A stretch of DNA of 64,000 nt from JBGTGG01 sp964398945 (GTDB taxonomy: Bacteria; Bacteroidota; Bacteroidia; Cytophagales; Cyclobacteriaceae), in NCBI GenBank assembly GCA_964398945.1, contig CAYNOT010000006.1, positions 1-64,000 on the forward strand, given 5' to 3'. Positions 1-7,867 of the stretch are shown in pieces; the stretch's first letter is position 1, and every line of letters begins with the position of its first letter. The translations under genes were made by a program, and so were the position numbers. The notes under the pieces were generated by a model. It worked only from the letters and a program-made list of their open reading frames with translations. It did not search any database and had not been told where the DNA came from.

Positions 1-31
1 TTTACGCAGTTAATTTGTCGTTACCTAGCAC

Positions 32-1003
32 TTACACAGTTTGTAAGGCACTGTCAATAAGCTTTCTAATAAATCCTATTTCTTTTTGTCTTTTTGCAAG
101 GGCTTCAATAGAAATCCATAACTCAAGTATTTTTTCGGCTGTGATGTTTTTTTTTAGTTCTACGGTTTTATCTGTTTGACTTTTATATGTGTCTTGAAAA
201 TGTTGATATTCTGTTTTGATGTTATCAATTTGTAATTTCAATAATGCCAATTCATTTTTCTTGTCAAGGTTTTCAGAAAGTTGAGTAACAAGCGTTGCTG
301 TCTTTACTTTTATTTCTGTTTTTTGAGCATTGGTTAAGTTGAATTTTGATAAATCGGGAATTTCTTTTTGAGAGCCGATAAACTCTTTTTTGTTTTGTGA
401 GTTCTCAAGAAGAGCGGCTATAAATTCAACGCCATTCTTTTCAAGTTTTTCATAAACATTTTTTGTCGCAGAGTTGTTGCTTGAAACAACAGCAACACTT
501 TGTCCATTTAAAACGGCATTAGCAATAATGTTCAGTATAGTTTGAGTTTTTCCTGTTCCCGGTGGCCCTTCAATTACACTCAAATTATGAGTGAATGCAG
601 TTTTTACTGCATTTCTCTGGCTTAGATTAAAACCAAAAGGAAAAAAATCAGGATTTGTAGAATTACCATTTCTTGCAGGTAAAGAACCATTTAAAAAACT
701 CGCAAGAATACAATCTTCGGATATTTGAGAAATGCTATTATAACTCCTTGAAAGTATGTTGTCGCCTTCTTCTGTTTTTAGTCCAACAGTGTCAGCAATT
801 TCTTGTAGATAATTAAAAACATTAAATGCTTTGTCGCTGCTTACTGCTGTCCTGACAATTCTTGCTCTGTTTTTACCATAAGAAAATTCCTTGCTACTAT
901 TTTTGAAAACAATAACACATTTATCGCCTTTATACGAATACCGAGCAATTCTATCAGTTTCATCTTTTTCGTCAATATATATCAGTTCTCTTTTAAGCGA
1001 CAT
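32..1003 (-). pseudogene. N-terminal part of a superfamily 1 AAA-type helicase, apparently truncated
   Basis: The 323-residue product has a Q-like motif region (FNLSQRNAVKTA) followed by a Walker A loop, GPPGTGKT, at residues 146-153, and a motif Ia-like stretch (VAVVSSNNSATKNVYEKL). This is the start of the AAA_11 helicase domain of SF1 (Upf1/Dna2-type) proteins. Such proteins normally run to about 900-1000 residues. Here a stop at base 32 ends the protein in a charged, coiled-coil-like stretch, before the Walker B and motifs III-VI. The frame also has a second stop in the 30 bases beyond. I therefore read it as a truncated or frameshifted gene. The rest may lie left of the window in another frame. 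It is the last member of a minus-strand cassette-like run. A nucleic-acid remodelling role is family knowledge; activity of this fragment is unlikely. Confidence 0.6.
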
Positions 1004-1061
1004 TTTCCGATAATATTTTCTCTGATTTCTTCTCGGTGTGGTGTTGTCTATGGGTAACCGC

Positions 1062-1161
1062 CAACGCCAATGTAAAAAGCCATACGCTGACGCTGCCTAT
1101 AAAAATCCGAAAGTAGCATTTTCTACTTTCGTCAGCAACAGGGAGCAAGGGCCTTGGCGTT
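1062..1161. repeat. attC-like nested inverted repeat (gap between helicase relic and 4-TM gene)
   Basis: Outer arms AACGCCAA (1063-1070) and TTGGCGTT (1154-1161) pair perfectly. Inner arms GCTGACG (1086-1092) and CGTCAGC (1130-1136) pair perfectly. In the centre CGAAAGTAG (1108-1116) pairs with CTACTTTCG (1123-1131). The order outer arm, spacer, inner arm, loop, inner arm, spacer, outer arm resembles an integron attC site, but the core does not match RYYYAAC/GTTRRRY exactly. Reading on the minus strand it follows the stop of the 4-TM gene, as an attC would. Confidence 0.5.
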
Positions 1162-1216
1162 CTTTTGTCGACCGTTTGTGTCGACCATGAATTTTTTTGA
1201 AATAAACTGGCTCCGT

Positions 1217-1600
1217 CTATTCCATTTTTGTCTCAAGAGGTTTCGTGTCAGTTGTCTTAGGTATTTTAAACAAAATAATCATTGCCCAAACTTGTAACAC
1301 AGTCTGAGCAACATTAATAAGTCCGACAATCGGTCTCTGTCCTAAGCTCACTATTGTCACGGGAATACTTATCAGTCCAAGGATTGTCAGAACAAGCAGT
1401 AAATATTTAACCCAGCCAAATCCTTGTCGGACTAAGTAACCAAGTCCCAGTACAAACAACATTGTCGTTATTGCAATTGCCTTATGAGTCCCCGTCACCA
1501 ATTCACTTCTTGTCATGAATAAGTTGATCAGTCCAAGTCCAAAGGTTATAAAAATGAGGTTTGATGATTTAATGAAATTCGTGTGCATTTTATTCTCCAT
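1217..1600 (-). CDS. Small four-helix integral membrane protein, function unknown
   Basis: The 127-residue product shows four hydrophobic segments, at about residues 14-28, 39-58, 64-84 and 92-110, and has a charged C-terminal tail. No catalytic motif is visible. The size and layout match small integral membrane proteins often annotated as hypothetical in Bacteroidota accessory regions. A start at Met1 (MENKMHT) or Met5 is possible; neither has a clear ribosome binding site. The gene lies alone between two attC-like hairpins on the same strand as its neighbours, so it looks like a single-gene cassette. I do not recognise the family and assign no function. Confidence 0.6.
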   Translation of the reverse strand: MENKMHTNFIKSSNLIFITFGLGLINLFMTRSELVTGTHKAIAITTMLFVLGLGYLVRQGFGWVKYLLLVLTILGLISIPVTIVSLGQRPIVGLINVAQTVLQVWAMIILFKIPKTTDTKPLETKME

Positions 1601-1755
1601 GCTAGTCTTTAATTATTGTGAGTCTGTTTGTCGTCTGGTCGTCCTTTCGCATTGGCTGTAACGTGAGCGCATGTGACGTAGCAGGGTTTTCGAAGCGCGT
1701 CACTGTCTCACGAAACCAAATGTAATTTGGAAAACCAAACTACAAATTTAAACTA

Positions 1756-1909
1756 CGCCCAGCAATGGCACATACATTTTGTGCTTGTTGCATAACTACT
1801 ATTTCTATGTTTGTTCATGTCACTAGCTCCAAATCTATTCAAATTTCAAAGGTTATTTTTCCTCAAATGATTGATTTCTTGGTAGCGCAACAGCCACCTA
1901 TGTTGGGCG
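1756..1909. repeat. attC-like nested inverted repeat (between 4-TM gene and TonB pseudogene)
   Basis: This gap of just over 300 bases has no convincing gene. Outer arms CGCCCA (1756-1761) and TGGGCG (1904-1909) pair, and inner arms TGTTGC (1786-1791) and GCAACA (1887-1892) pair, again in the nested order of an attC site. A small GCACA/TGTGC stem lies within the left spacer. It directly follows the stop codon of the TonB-type pseudogene on the minus strand. A short plus-strand frame through it looks spurious. Confidence 0.45.
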
Positions 1910-1914
1910 CAGTT

Positions 1915-2760
1915 TTAATTTTTCAATTTGTAATTAATCGGCAAAATAAATCTTTGTTTCACAAATCTGTTCCTATAAACAGCAGGTTTCCAGTTTGGAA
2001 ATTTAGTTAGTTGTTTGATGACCTTTGTTTCAAATTTATATCCTTGTTTTGTTTTAGGAGTAAACTCTGTAAGCTTTCCAGTTTCATCAACTATAAATTC
2101 AATATATACCCTTCCTTCCTTTCCAACAAACCGAGCAACTGTCGGATATTTTAACACACCAACTAAGTCTTGATAAAAAGAATTTATTCCGTCTTTCGGT
2201 TCTGCACTTTTGTCAACTTTTAAATATATCGTATCACCTTTTAACCGTCTATATGAATAAGCCGAAACCAAAATAGAGTCTTTATATTCTTGATAAACGT
2301 CTATGTCGTTATCCTCGGAAAAACATTTTTATATACCCGAGCCATTGATTAATTGCTCTTTTCCGTCTTCATCCCAGACTTGAGAGTAAAGAATATTGTT
2401 GTGTCGGTAAAGAATTTGAATGTTCGGTTTACCAGTTTTATAGTATTCAATGAACTCTCCATTTAATCTTTTAAACGAAGGTTGATATAAATTCTCTTGA
2501 CCATTAGTTTTTATATACATGAGAAAATAATTTATTTCTTCAATATCATTTGTTCCAGTAATTATTCCGGATAATTGAAGTGAGTCATTTTGCAAGTCCT
2601 TTGTTAAAAATTTATTGTTATCCCTTTCATAAATCCTTCGATAAGGTGATTTCTCATTCACTTTAGCTTGAAAGTACATTGAAAAATATTGACTCTCTTG
2701 TCCAAAAGAACAAAACGAAATTATTAAACCCATTAATGCGGTTAAATTCTTTTTCGTCAT
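1915..2760 (-). pseudogene. TonB-type energy transducer protein broken by one in-frame stop codon
   Basis: Two open segments (2329-2760 and 1915-2271) lie in the same frame and are separated only by a TAA at 2329-2331; the 19 codons between that stop and the second segment are all sense. Read through, the protein would have about 281 residues: a signal peptide (residues 1-20, ending SFGQ), a MORN-like middle (GEFIEYYKTGKPNIQ, residues about 105-120) and a C-terminal TonB_C-like domain (YPTVARFVGKEGRVYIEF ... NWKPA). This layout is common for Bacteroidota energy transducer TonB-like proteins. The second half has no ATG near its beginning, only TTG at 2271. The simplest reading is a nonsense mutation. 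Sequencing error or readthrough cannot be excluded. Confidence 0.75.
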
Positions 2761-2783
2761 AATCTATATTTGCTTTACATTTT

Positions 2784-2808
2784 TTGTCTATATTAAATTA
2801 CCGCCAAC
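2784..2808. repeat. End motif TTGTCTAT...TWACCGCCAAC shared with 1044-1065
   Basis: TTGTCTAT (2784-2791) followed by TTACCGCCAAC (2798-2808) is repeated at 1044-1065 as TTGTCTAT and TAACCGCCAAC. One copy borders the TonB pseudogene on its 5' side, at the boundary with the core operon. The other closes the attC-like hairpin at the far end of the 4-TM cassette. This supports a modular, cassette-style origin for bases 1-2830. Confidence 0.5.
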
Positions 2809-2837
2809 ACCCAAACATAGCTATTAACTATACTCCA

Positions 2838-3905
2838 TCACATCCGCTCCAACCCCAGCCCCGGTTTATCCGAGCATGACATCACACCATCTTTCAGAAT
2901 AAACCCGCCCTTCGCAATGTCCTGCGCTAAATCCAAACTTCCATCCAGATCGATGTATTTGGTTTGGGTAGAAGAGAATGCTGCATGTAAAGCTGCAGTA
3001 ATGCTCACAATACTTTCATCGTTGCAGCCCCAGAATAAATCCACTCCTTCGTGCTGTGCAATGTCGGCAATCTTTAATCCCTGGCTTACGCCCCCGCACT
3101 TCATCAACTTGATGTTAAAAATCCCGGAAGCAAATGGTGGCTTCACCAATTCCATCGCATGGATTGGGGAAATCAACGATTCATCTGCAGCCACAATTTT
3201 TTTAATGTGGTCGGGCAAGCTTTTCATTTCTGCAATGGCTTTGGCCGGCAGCGGTTGCTCGATCAATTCAATATTGTATTTTTTGGTGCGTTCATAAAAA
3301 TCAATCGTCTGCGCTACATCGTATCCCTGGTTCGCGTCTATCCTGATTTTAAAATAATTTCCATACTTCTCACGCAACTTCGCCATGCGCTCAATGTCTT
3401 CCTCCAAATCTTTGCCCAACTTTACTTTCAGAATGGTGAAACCTTGCTTTTTAAAATCCTCTGCTTCTTTCAACGTTTCTTCAACATTCTTGATCCCGAT
3501 CGTATTGGAAGTCGGCATGCTTTTGATTTTCCTTCCCAGGAATTTCACCAACGGAACATCCAGATATTTTGTAAATACATCGTGCAACGCAATATCCAAC
3601 GCGGCACGTGCCGAAGGATTCCTTGGAAACTTCTCCCATACTTCATACGTGAGCTGATGAAAGCAACGGATATCGCGCCCGATTAAAAACTCCAAATTAT
3701 TCTCCTGTAATGCCTCCAAACATTGATTGAGGTTTTCGCCTACCACATACTCGCTGGGGTTTCCCGAACCAAGCCCGGTCATGCCATTCTCCAATGTGAT
3801 TTCAACAAAGGCATTACGTACTTCGTCTACTGTTTTAAAAGCGATGGTGTAGGGTTTTGTATTTCCCAGGTCAGCCGACCAGACTTCAATGTTTTTGATT
3901 TTCAT
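2838..3905 (-). CDS. dgcA: Enolase-superfamily dipeptide/N-acetyl-glutamate epimerase (DgcA/YkfB-like)
   Basis: This 355-residue protein belongs to the muconate-lactonising/L-Ala-D/L-Glu epimerase branch of the enolase superfamily. The acid/base pair is K162 (in KVKLG) and K266 (in NIKLMKCGG), and the Mg ligands are D190 (DANQGY), E216 (IEQP) and D241 (ADES). The set is complete. Family members epimerise L-Ala-D-Glu from murein, or as DgcA racemise N-acetyl-D-glutamate. The gene follows a DUF1611/DgcN-like gene by 90 bases on the same strand. That pairing is the reported DgcN-DgcA route turning D-Glu into L-Glu, so I favour this over plain YkfB. It is cytoplasmic, the last gene of a three-gene operon, and the start is ATG. 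Confidence 0.85.
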   Translation of the reverse strand: MKIKNIEVWSADLGNTKPYTIAFKTVDEVRNAFVEITLENGMTGLGSGNPSEYVVGENLNQCLEALQENNLEFLIGRDIRCFHQLTYEVWEKFPRNPSARAALDIALHDVFTKYLDVPLVKFLGRKIKSMPTSNTIGIKNVEETLKEAEDFKKQGFTILKVKLGKDLEEDIERMAKLREKYGNYFKIRIDANQGYDVAQTIDFYERTKKYNIELIEQPLPAKAIAEMKSLPDHIKKIVAADESLISPIHAMELVKPPFASGIFNIKLMKCGGVSQGLKIADIAQHEGVDLFWGCNDESIVSITAALHAAFSSTQTKYIDLDGSLDLAQDIAKGGFILKDGVMSCSDKPGLGLERM

Positions 3906-3995
3906 ATTTTCAATTTTTAATTTAACGGAAAGGCATTGCTATCAGAAAGATTCCTCGGTCGTACCTCCCTCTGAATGACGGGTACTTGTGACTTG

Positions 3996-5066
3996 CTAGG
4001 CCCCTTGCTTTTTAATCAACTCAACCAACAACGGAACAATCCGGTCCAGGCCATCTTCCAACGGAAGTACGACAGGGATATTCAACTCCGCCTCATATTC
4101 TTTTGCATACTGACGCGCTTCTTCAGTTGTCATCTTCGCGGTATTCAACGTAAGCGCAACAGTTGGTGCTCCATAAATTTTAATCAATTCCACCTCCTCT
4201 TTCGGGCTTGCGATATAGGCAGGATAATATTCCATGTCTTTGTATTGCTTGCGTGCCGGATTGTGTTGCAAGATCACAGCATCCGCATCCGCGGAAACAA
4301 TCCATTCCGCCCCAGCGGGACCACTTGGGTTACGTAAAGACGATTGCCCTTCAATAAAAATAATATCCGGATTCGTTTCTTTGTAACAGGTGTGTACGGC
4401 ATGCTCCAACTCGCCTGAAATAAAATCATTAAGCGTAGAGTCAAATACAAACCCATACTTCGCACCTTGCATCCACCCGGTTTGCCCGGTGTAAATCATT
4501 TCGGCTTTATAGCCGGCTTCGCGCATCGCCTGCATTAAAAACCGTGTAGTGGTCCTTTTTCCCAAGGCACAGTCCGTTCCCAACACCGCAACCTTCAGGC
4601 ATTTTACTTCCTTGATTTTTCCCGTCCAGAAATGCAGGTCTTTAAACTTCTTTGTTTTTCGAACGTCAATTACTTCGAGTCCTTTTTCTTCGGCAAGATT
4701 GGCAAGTTCTGGAATGTCCGAAACGTATTCGTGCAAACCGTTTACAATTCCATAGCCATGCTCCAATGCCTGCGTCAACAAATTGCGCATGGCTTCAGGA
4801 ATAACGCCACCCTTTGTGGCTACCCCCACAATACAATAGGTAACGGGTTGCGATATCTGCTGTGCGAAATCACTAATTGAACTATAAATAGGGATGTCCC
4901 GATGCTTTCCATCCAGCACTTCCCCGGCATCTTTGCCGGCAAATTTTTCATCAATAATCCCAACGATGTTGAACCGTTCGGTTCCACGAATAAGTCCGTG
5001 GGCTGTTTTGGCACTATTGCCATCCAAAAAGCCCCCGGTAATTACAATTGCATTCTTCTTTTCCAT
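3996..5066 (-). CDS. dgcN: DUF1611 family protein, probable D-glutamate N-acetyltransferase (DgcN-like)
   Basis: The 356-residue protein has an N-terminal Rossmann-like domain (residues 1-130, starting AIVITGGFLDG) and a C-terminal P-loop domain with GTDCALGKRTT at residues 163-173. This is the DUF1611 architecture. DUF1611 members include DgcN, described as the acetyl-CoA-dependent D-glutamate N-acetyltransferase that works with DgcA. The gene lies between a periplasmic-type serine hydrolase and the dgcA-like epimerase, all on the same strand with gaps of about 90 bases. The proposed role is the first step of D-Glu salvage from peptidoglycan. The assignment rests on family and synteny; the substrate is inferred. 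Confidence 0.8.
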   Translation of the reverse strand: MEKKNAIVITGGFLDGNSAKTAHGLIRGTERFNIVGIIDEKFAGKDAGEVLDGKHRDIPIYSSISDFAQQISQPVTYCIVGVATKGGVIPEAMRNLLTQALEHGYGIVNGLHEYVSDIPELANLAEEKGLEVIDVRKTKKFKDLHFWTGKIKEVKCLKVAVLGTDCALGKRTTTRFLMQAMREAGYKAEMIYTGQTGWMQGAKYGFVFDSTLNDFISGELEHAVHTCYKETNPDIIFIEGQSSLRNPSGPAGAEWIVSADADAVILQHNPARKQYKDMEYYPAYIASPKEEVELIKIYGAPTVALTLNTAKMTTEEARQYAKEYEAELNIPVVLPLEDGLDRIVPLLVELIKKQGA

Positions 5067-5157
5067 AGTGATTTAGTAAAGGCCGAAAATTCGCGAATAA
5101 TCAACCACATTTCAAAATGGTTGTGGCCGACAAACTGTACAATAATTGCTAATTATA

Positions 5158-6057
5158 CTAACGGGCTTCCTGTGTTACGTAGGAATAGATCAGTTTGGAA
5201 ACGTTGGCCAGGGAAGCAGTTCCCGAATCAAAGTCTGCCAACTCCTTCGACAAGAGAACCAACACATACTTCCTCCCATCAGGCAATATCACAATACCCG
5301 AATCGTGGTGGACACCCGTAATCGAACCGGTCTTATGTGCAACTTTTACTTCCCTTGGCAACTGCGCTGGGATGATGTCATTGAACCTTTGATCGAGTAG
5401 TATTTCAATCATATCATCAGAAGCTTGTGTGCTTACCACTTCACCTTTTGCAAGGGCTTCAAAAATCACCATCAAATCGTAAGCCGTGGTGGTGTTGCTC
5501 AATCCCTGATTGTAAGCTTTCTGATCCTCCACACCACGCAATACGTGTATGTCGCTCGCACCCAGCGACCGCATGGTTTGCGTTACCTTTTTTGCATCCA
5601 CCAATTCTATCACAATATTGGTAGCCAGGTTACTGCTCACAATAATCATATCGTAAACCAAATCAGCCACCGTTCGCTTTGTGCCCACGTGGATATACAA
5701 ATCTTGTTCGCTGTCGTCATCGGCTGATAAACTATACAAACTTCCATCTACAATGCTTTTGAATTCATTTTTAACTTCAATAGAATCGGTCAGCGAAAAT
5801 TTGCCTGCTGTTGCCTGTTTATAAACTTCAATCATTACCGGTGTTTTCATGGTACTGGCCGCATGAAAGTTTGTCTTTTCATTAATAAAAAGAGTTTCAC
5901 CTGTGGAAAGATCCTTGAATGCCACCGCAAAAACCCCATCGCTTTTTGCAAGTTCAGCTGTGATTTGTTCGTTTAAGGTTTTTATATCCCTTTTTGATCT
6001 ACAGGATTCAAAAGCAAAACCAAGTATGAAAAGGAATAAAATAATGGTAGTTTTCAT
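5158..6057 (-). CDS. Class A beta-lactamase-fold serine hydrolase, probable lipoprotein
   Basis: The 299-residue protein has a signal sequence with a likely lipoprotein Cys at residue 19 (AFESC). It carries the three classical motifs of penicillin-recognising enzymes: SxxK at S68-K71 (STMK), SxN at S141-N143 (SSN) and KTG at 242-244. This is the PF13354 (beta-lactamase2) class. The length suits a single-domain enzyme. The Glu166-type omega-loop residue cannot be placed by eye, so I do not call it an antibiotic-resistance enzyme. As first gene of the operon with the DgcN/DgcA-like pair it may act on peptidoglycan peptides in the periplasm and feed D-Glu or dipeptides inward. That link is inference from context. 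Confidence 0.8.
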   Translation of the reverse strand: MKTTIILFLFILGFAFESCRSKRDIKTLNEQITAELAKSDGVFAVAFKDLSTGETLFINEKTNFHAASTMKTPVMIEVYKQATAGKFSLTDSIEVKNEFKSIVDGSLYSLSADDDSEQDLYIHVGTKRTVADLVYDMIIVSSNLATNIVIELVDAKKVTQTMRSLGASDIHVLRGVEDQKAYNQGLSNTTTAYDLMVIFEALAKGEVVSTQASDDMIEILLDQRFNDIIPAQLPREVKVAHKTGSITGVHHDSGIVILPDGRKYVLVLLSKELADFDSGTASLANVSKLIYSYVTQEAR

Positions 6058-6128
6058 TGTAAATTAGGTTTCAATAAAAATAGTGTTCGCAAATTCACCG
6101 GCCAACTAATTCCTGGTGTTAATTTGAT

Positions 6129-6136
6129 TAAATTTG
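6129..6136 (+). promoter_or_regulatory. Candidate Bacteroidota -7 box (TAAATTTG)
   Basis: TAAATTTG matches TAnnTTTG and lies 22 bases before the ATG at 6159. There is no clear TTG -33 box at the usual distance, so the support is the -7 match and position only. Confidence 0.35.
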
Positions 6137-6158
6137 AATAGACCAAACAAATTGAGCC

Positions 6159-6584
6159 ATGAAGACATTCATCATTCTTGTAGCATTGGTTTTTTCAGCC
6201 TCCTCAATTTTCTCTCAATCCATTGTTGGCACGTGGCAGCTCACCAAACAAAGCAATTGCATGGGCGATCAACTTCCTACTGACGAAGAAGAGGAAGTGC
6301 TTCTCCAGGAAATGGCCTCCATGTCGAACCGCGATATTCCGCTGACGATCGCATTCAAGGACAACAATAGCGGTACAGAAAACCTGCACACCATTAACTC
6401 AAAAAAACAATCGAAATACAAATCCTTTCTTTTCAAATTCGATGGCGACAATCTTTATATCCTCGATAAAAAATCACAAACCATTAGCGCGGCCTACATC
6501 ATCGACCTGATTTCCACGGATTCGCTGATCTATTCAAATGCTTCCCGGCCATGCGAAACAAAAGTGTTTGTACGGTTAAAATAA
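6159..6584 (+). CDS. Exported lipocalin-like small protein
   Basis: The 141-residue product has a cleavable signal peptide (residues 1-19, ending SIFSQ). The mature start SIVGTWQLTKQSNC is the G-x-W strand typical of lipocalin-like beta-barrels, and later strands (KYKSFLFKFDGDNLYIL) fit. Cysteines C33 and about C135 could form a disulfide. Many Bacteroidota proteins of this size carry the lipocalin-like label with no known ligand. It stands alone between the divergent serine hydrolase operon and rlmN, with a possible own promoter. Function is unknown beyond probable periplasmic small-ligand binding. Confidence 0.65.
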   Translation: MKTFIILVALVFSASSIFSQSIVGTWQLTKQSNCMGDQLPTDEEEEVLLQEMASMSNRDIPLTIAFKDNNSGTENLHTINSKKQSKYKSFLFKFDGDNLYILDKKSQTISAAYIIDLISTDSLIYSNASRPCETKVFVRLK

Positions 6585-6756
6585 TCAACGCTTCAAACAG
6601 TTTGGCTGAAGCCAACAAAACTGATGTTTTTTAAGAAACGGCCAAAGCCAATTCCTATTCATTCAGTAATCATGAACTGGCCGATTTGAATGGATCCCTG
6701 CTAATAATTGTGGCCTTGGCCAAACAATAAGCTGCAAACAATAAACCCAATGTTCG

Positions 6757-6764
6757 TACCTTTG
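6757..6764 (+). promoter_or_regulatory. Strong -7 box (TACCTTTG) almost on the rlmN start
   Basis: TACCTTTG is a full TAnnTTTG match ending four bases before the ATG at 6769. A transcript begun from it would start at or just inside the start codon, which would make rlmN leaderless or nearly so. Confidence 0.5.
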
Positions 6765-6768
6765 CCCC

Positions 6769-7812
6769 ATGGTAGGGACAGAAAAGCGTGATATTCGAAA
6801 ACTTTCGTTGGAAGAGTTAAAAACCTTCTTTCTTGAGCATAACGAAAAACCTTTTCGTGCCACGCAGGTATATGAGTGGCTCTGGAAAAAATCGCTCAAA
6901 GATTTTGATGCAATGACCAACCTTTCGTTGGAGGTGCGTAAACTTTTGAAAGGCCACTTTTCCATCAACCACATTCGTGTAGATACCATGCAACGCAGTT
7001 CGGATGGTACTATTAAAAATGCTGTGCAGCTCCATGATGGAATGGTGGTGGAATCGGTGTTGATACCCACCGAAAAAAGAGTTACTGCCTGTGTTTCTTC
7101 GCAAGTAGGCTGTAGCCTCGATTGTAAATTTTGTGCTACTGCCCAATTGAAAAGACAGCGCAATTTAAACCCGGATGAAATTTACGATCAGGTTGTGGCC
7201 ATCAAACAACAAAGTGAATTGTTTTTTAACCGGCCACTGACCAACATTGTGTTTATGGGTATGGGCGAACCGCTGCTCAACTATTCAAATGTGATAGCAG
7301 CTATTGATAAAATTACTTCTCCGGATGGATTGAACATGGCTTCCAAACGCATTACACTTTCTACGGTGGGCGTTGCCAAGATGATTGTTAAAATGGCGGA
7401 TGATGAAGTGAAATTCAACCTTGCAGTTTCATTGCACAGCGCCATCAATGACAAGCGTGCTGCCTTCATGCCCATTACCAATTCCAATCCATTGGATGAG
7501 TTGGCCGATGCCCTGCGGTATTGGTATAAAAAAACAAAAAGAAGGGTAACGTATGAATACGTTGTCTGGGATGGGATCAATGATAAGCTGGAGGATGCAC
7601 AAGCGTTGTTGAAGTTTGCCAAAATAATTCCAAGCAAAGTAAACCTGATCCAATACAATCCGATTGATGCGGGAATGTTCCAGCAAGCCAGTGATCAGGC
7701 GGTGCAGATGTACCAGCAACTGCTTGAAAACAATGGCGTGGTAGCCCGCATCCGCGTAAGCCGGGGAAAAGATATCGATGCTGCCTGTGGGCAGTTGGCG
7801 AATAAAAACTGA
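6769..7812 (+). CDS. rlmN: RlmN, 23S rRNA A2503 / tRNA A37 C2-methyltransferase
   Basis: The 347-residue radical-SAM enzyme methylates C2 of A2503 in 23S rRNA and A37 of some tRNAs. It has the CxxxCxxC iron-sulfur triad at C115, C119 and C122 (CSLDCKFC), the accessory helical N-domain (residues 1-75) and the FMGMGEPLLNY signature near residue 165. The C-terminal catalytic Cys is in AACGQL, close to the end. Length is normal for the family. The ATG start is retained because the N-domain needs it, even though a -7 box sits immediately upstream. It is a single transcription unit, followed by an inverted repeat and a dispersed repeat element. Confidence 0.97.
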   Translation: MVGTEKRDIRKLSLEELKTFFLEHNEKPFRATQVYEWLWKKSLKDFDAMTNLSLEVRKLLKGHFSINHIRVDTMQRSSDGTIKNAVQLHDGMVVESVLIPTEKRVTACVSSQVGCSLDCKFCATAQLKRQRNLNPDEIYDQVVAIKQQSELFFNRPLTNIVFMGMGEPLLNYSNVIAAIDKITSPDGLNMASKRITLSTVGVAKMIVKMADDEVKFNLAVSLHSAINDKRAAFMPITNSNPLDELADALRYWYKKTKRRVTYEYVVWDGINDKLEDAQALLKFAKIIPSKVNLIQYNPIDAGMFQQASDQAVQMYQQLLENNGVVARIRVSRGKDIDAACGQLANKN

Positions 7813-7861
7813 TACACTGACAACGTTTTTATATCTAAGCCAAGGAACTTTGTCAGTGTAT
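7812..7861. repeat. Perfect 12-bp inverted repeat after rlmN
   Basis: ATACACTGACAA (7812-7823) pairs perfectly with TTGTCAGTGTAT (7850-7861) across a 26-base loop. It starts at the last base of the rlmN stop codon. It has no T-run, so it is not a clear intrinsic terminator; it could protect the mRNA 3' end. It is six bases from the dispersed repeat at 7868. Confidence 0.5.
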
Positions 7862-7867
7862 GGTAAG

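Noticed and set aside
1765..2010. 81-codon plus-strand frame
   Set aside because: It runs through the attC-like repeat and antisense to the TonB pseudogene's end, and has no start context or recognisable protein features.
5158..6057. Antibiotic-resistance class A beta-lactamase
   Set aside because: Core motifs are shared by many murein-acting hydrolases, the omega-loop Glu could not be placed, and the operon context points to murein salvage.
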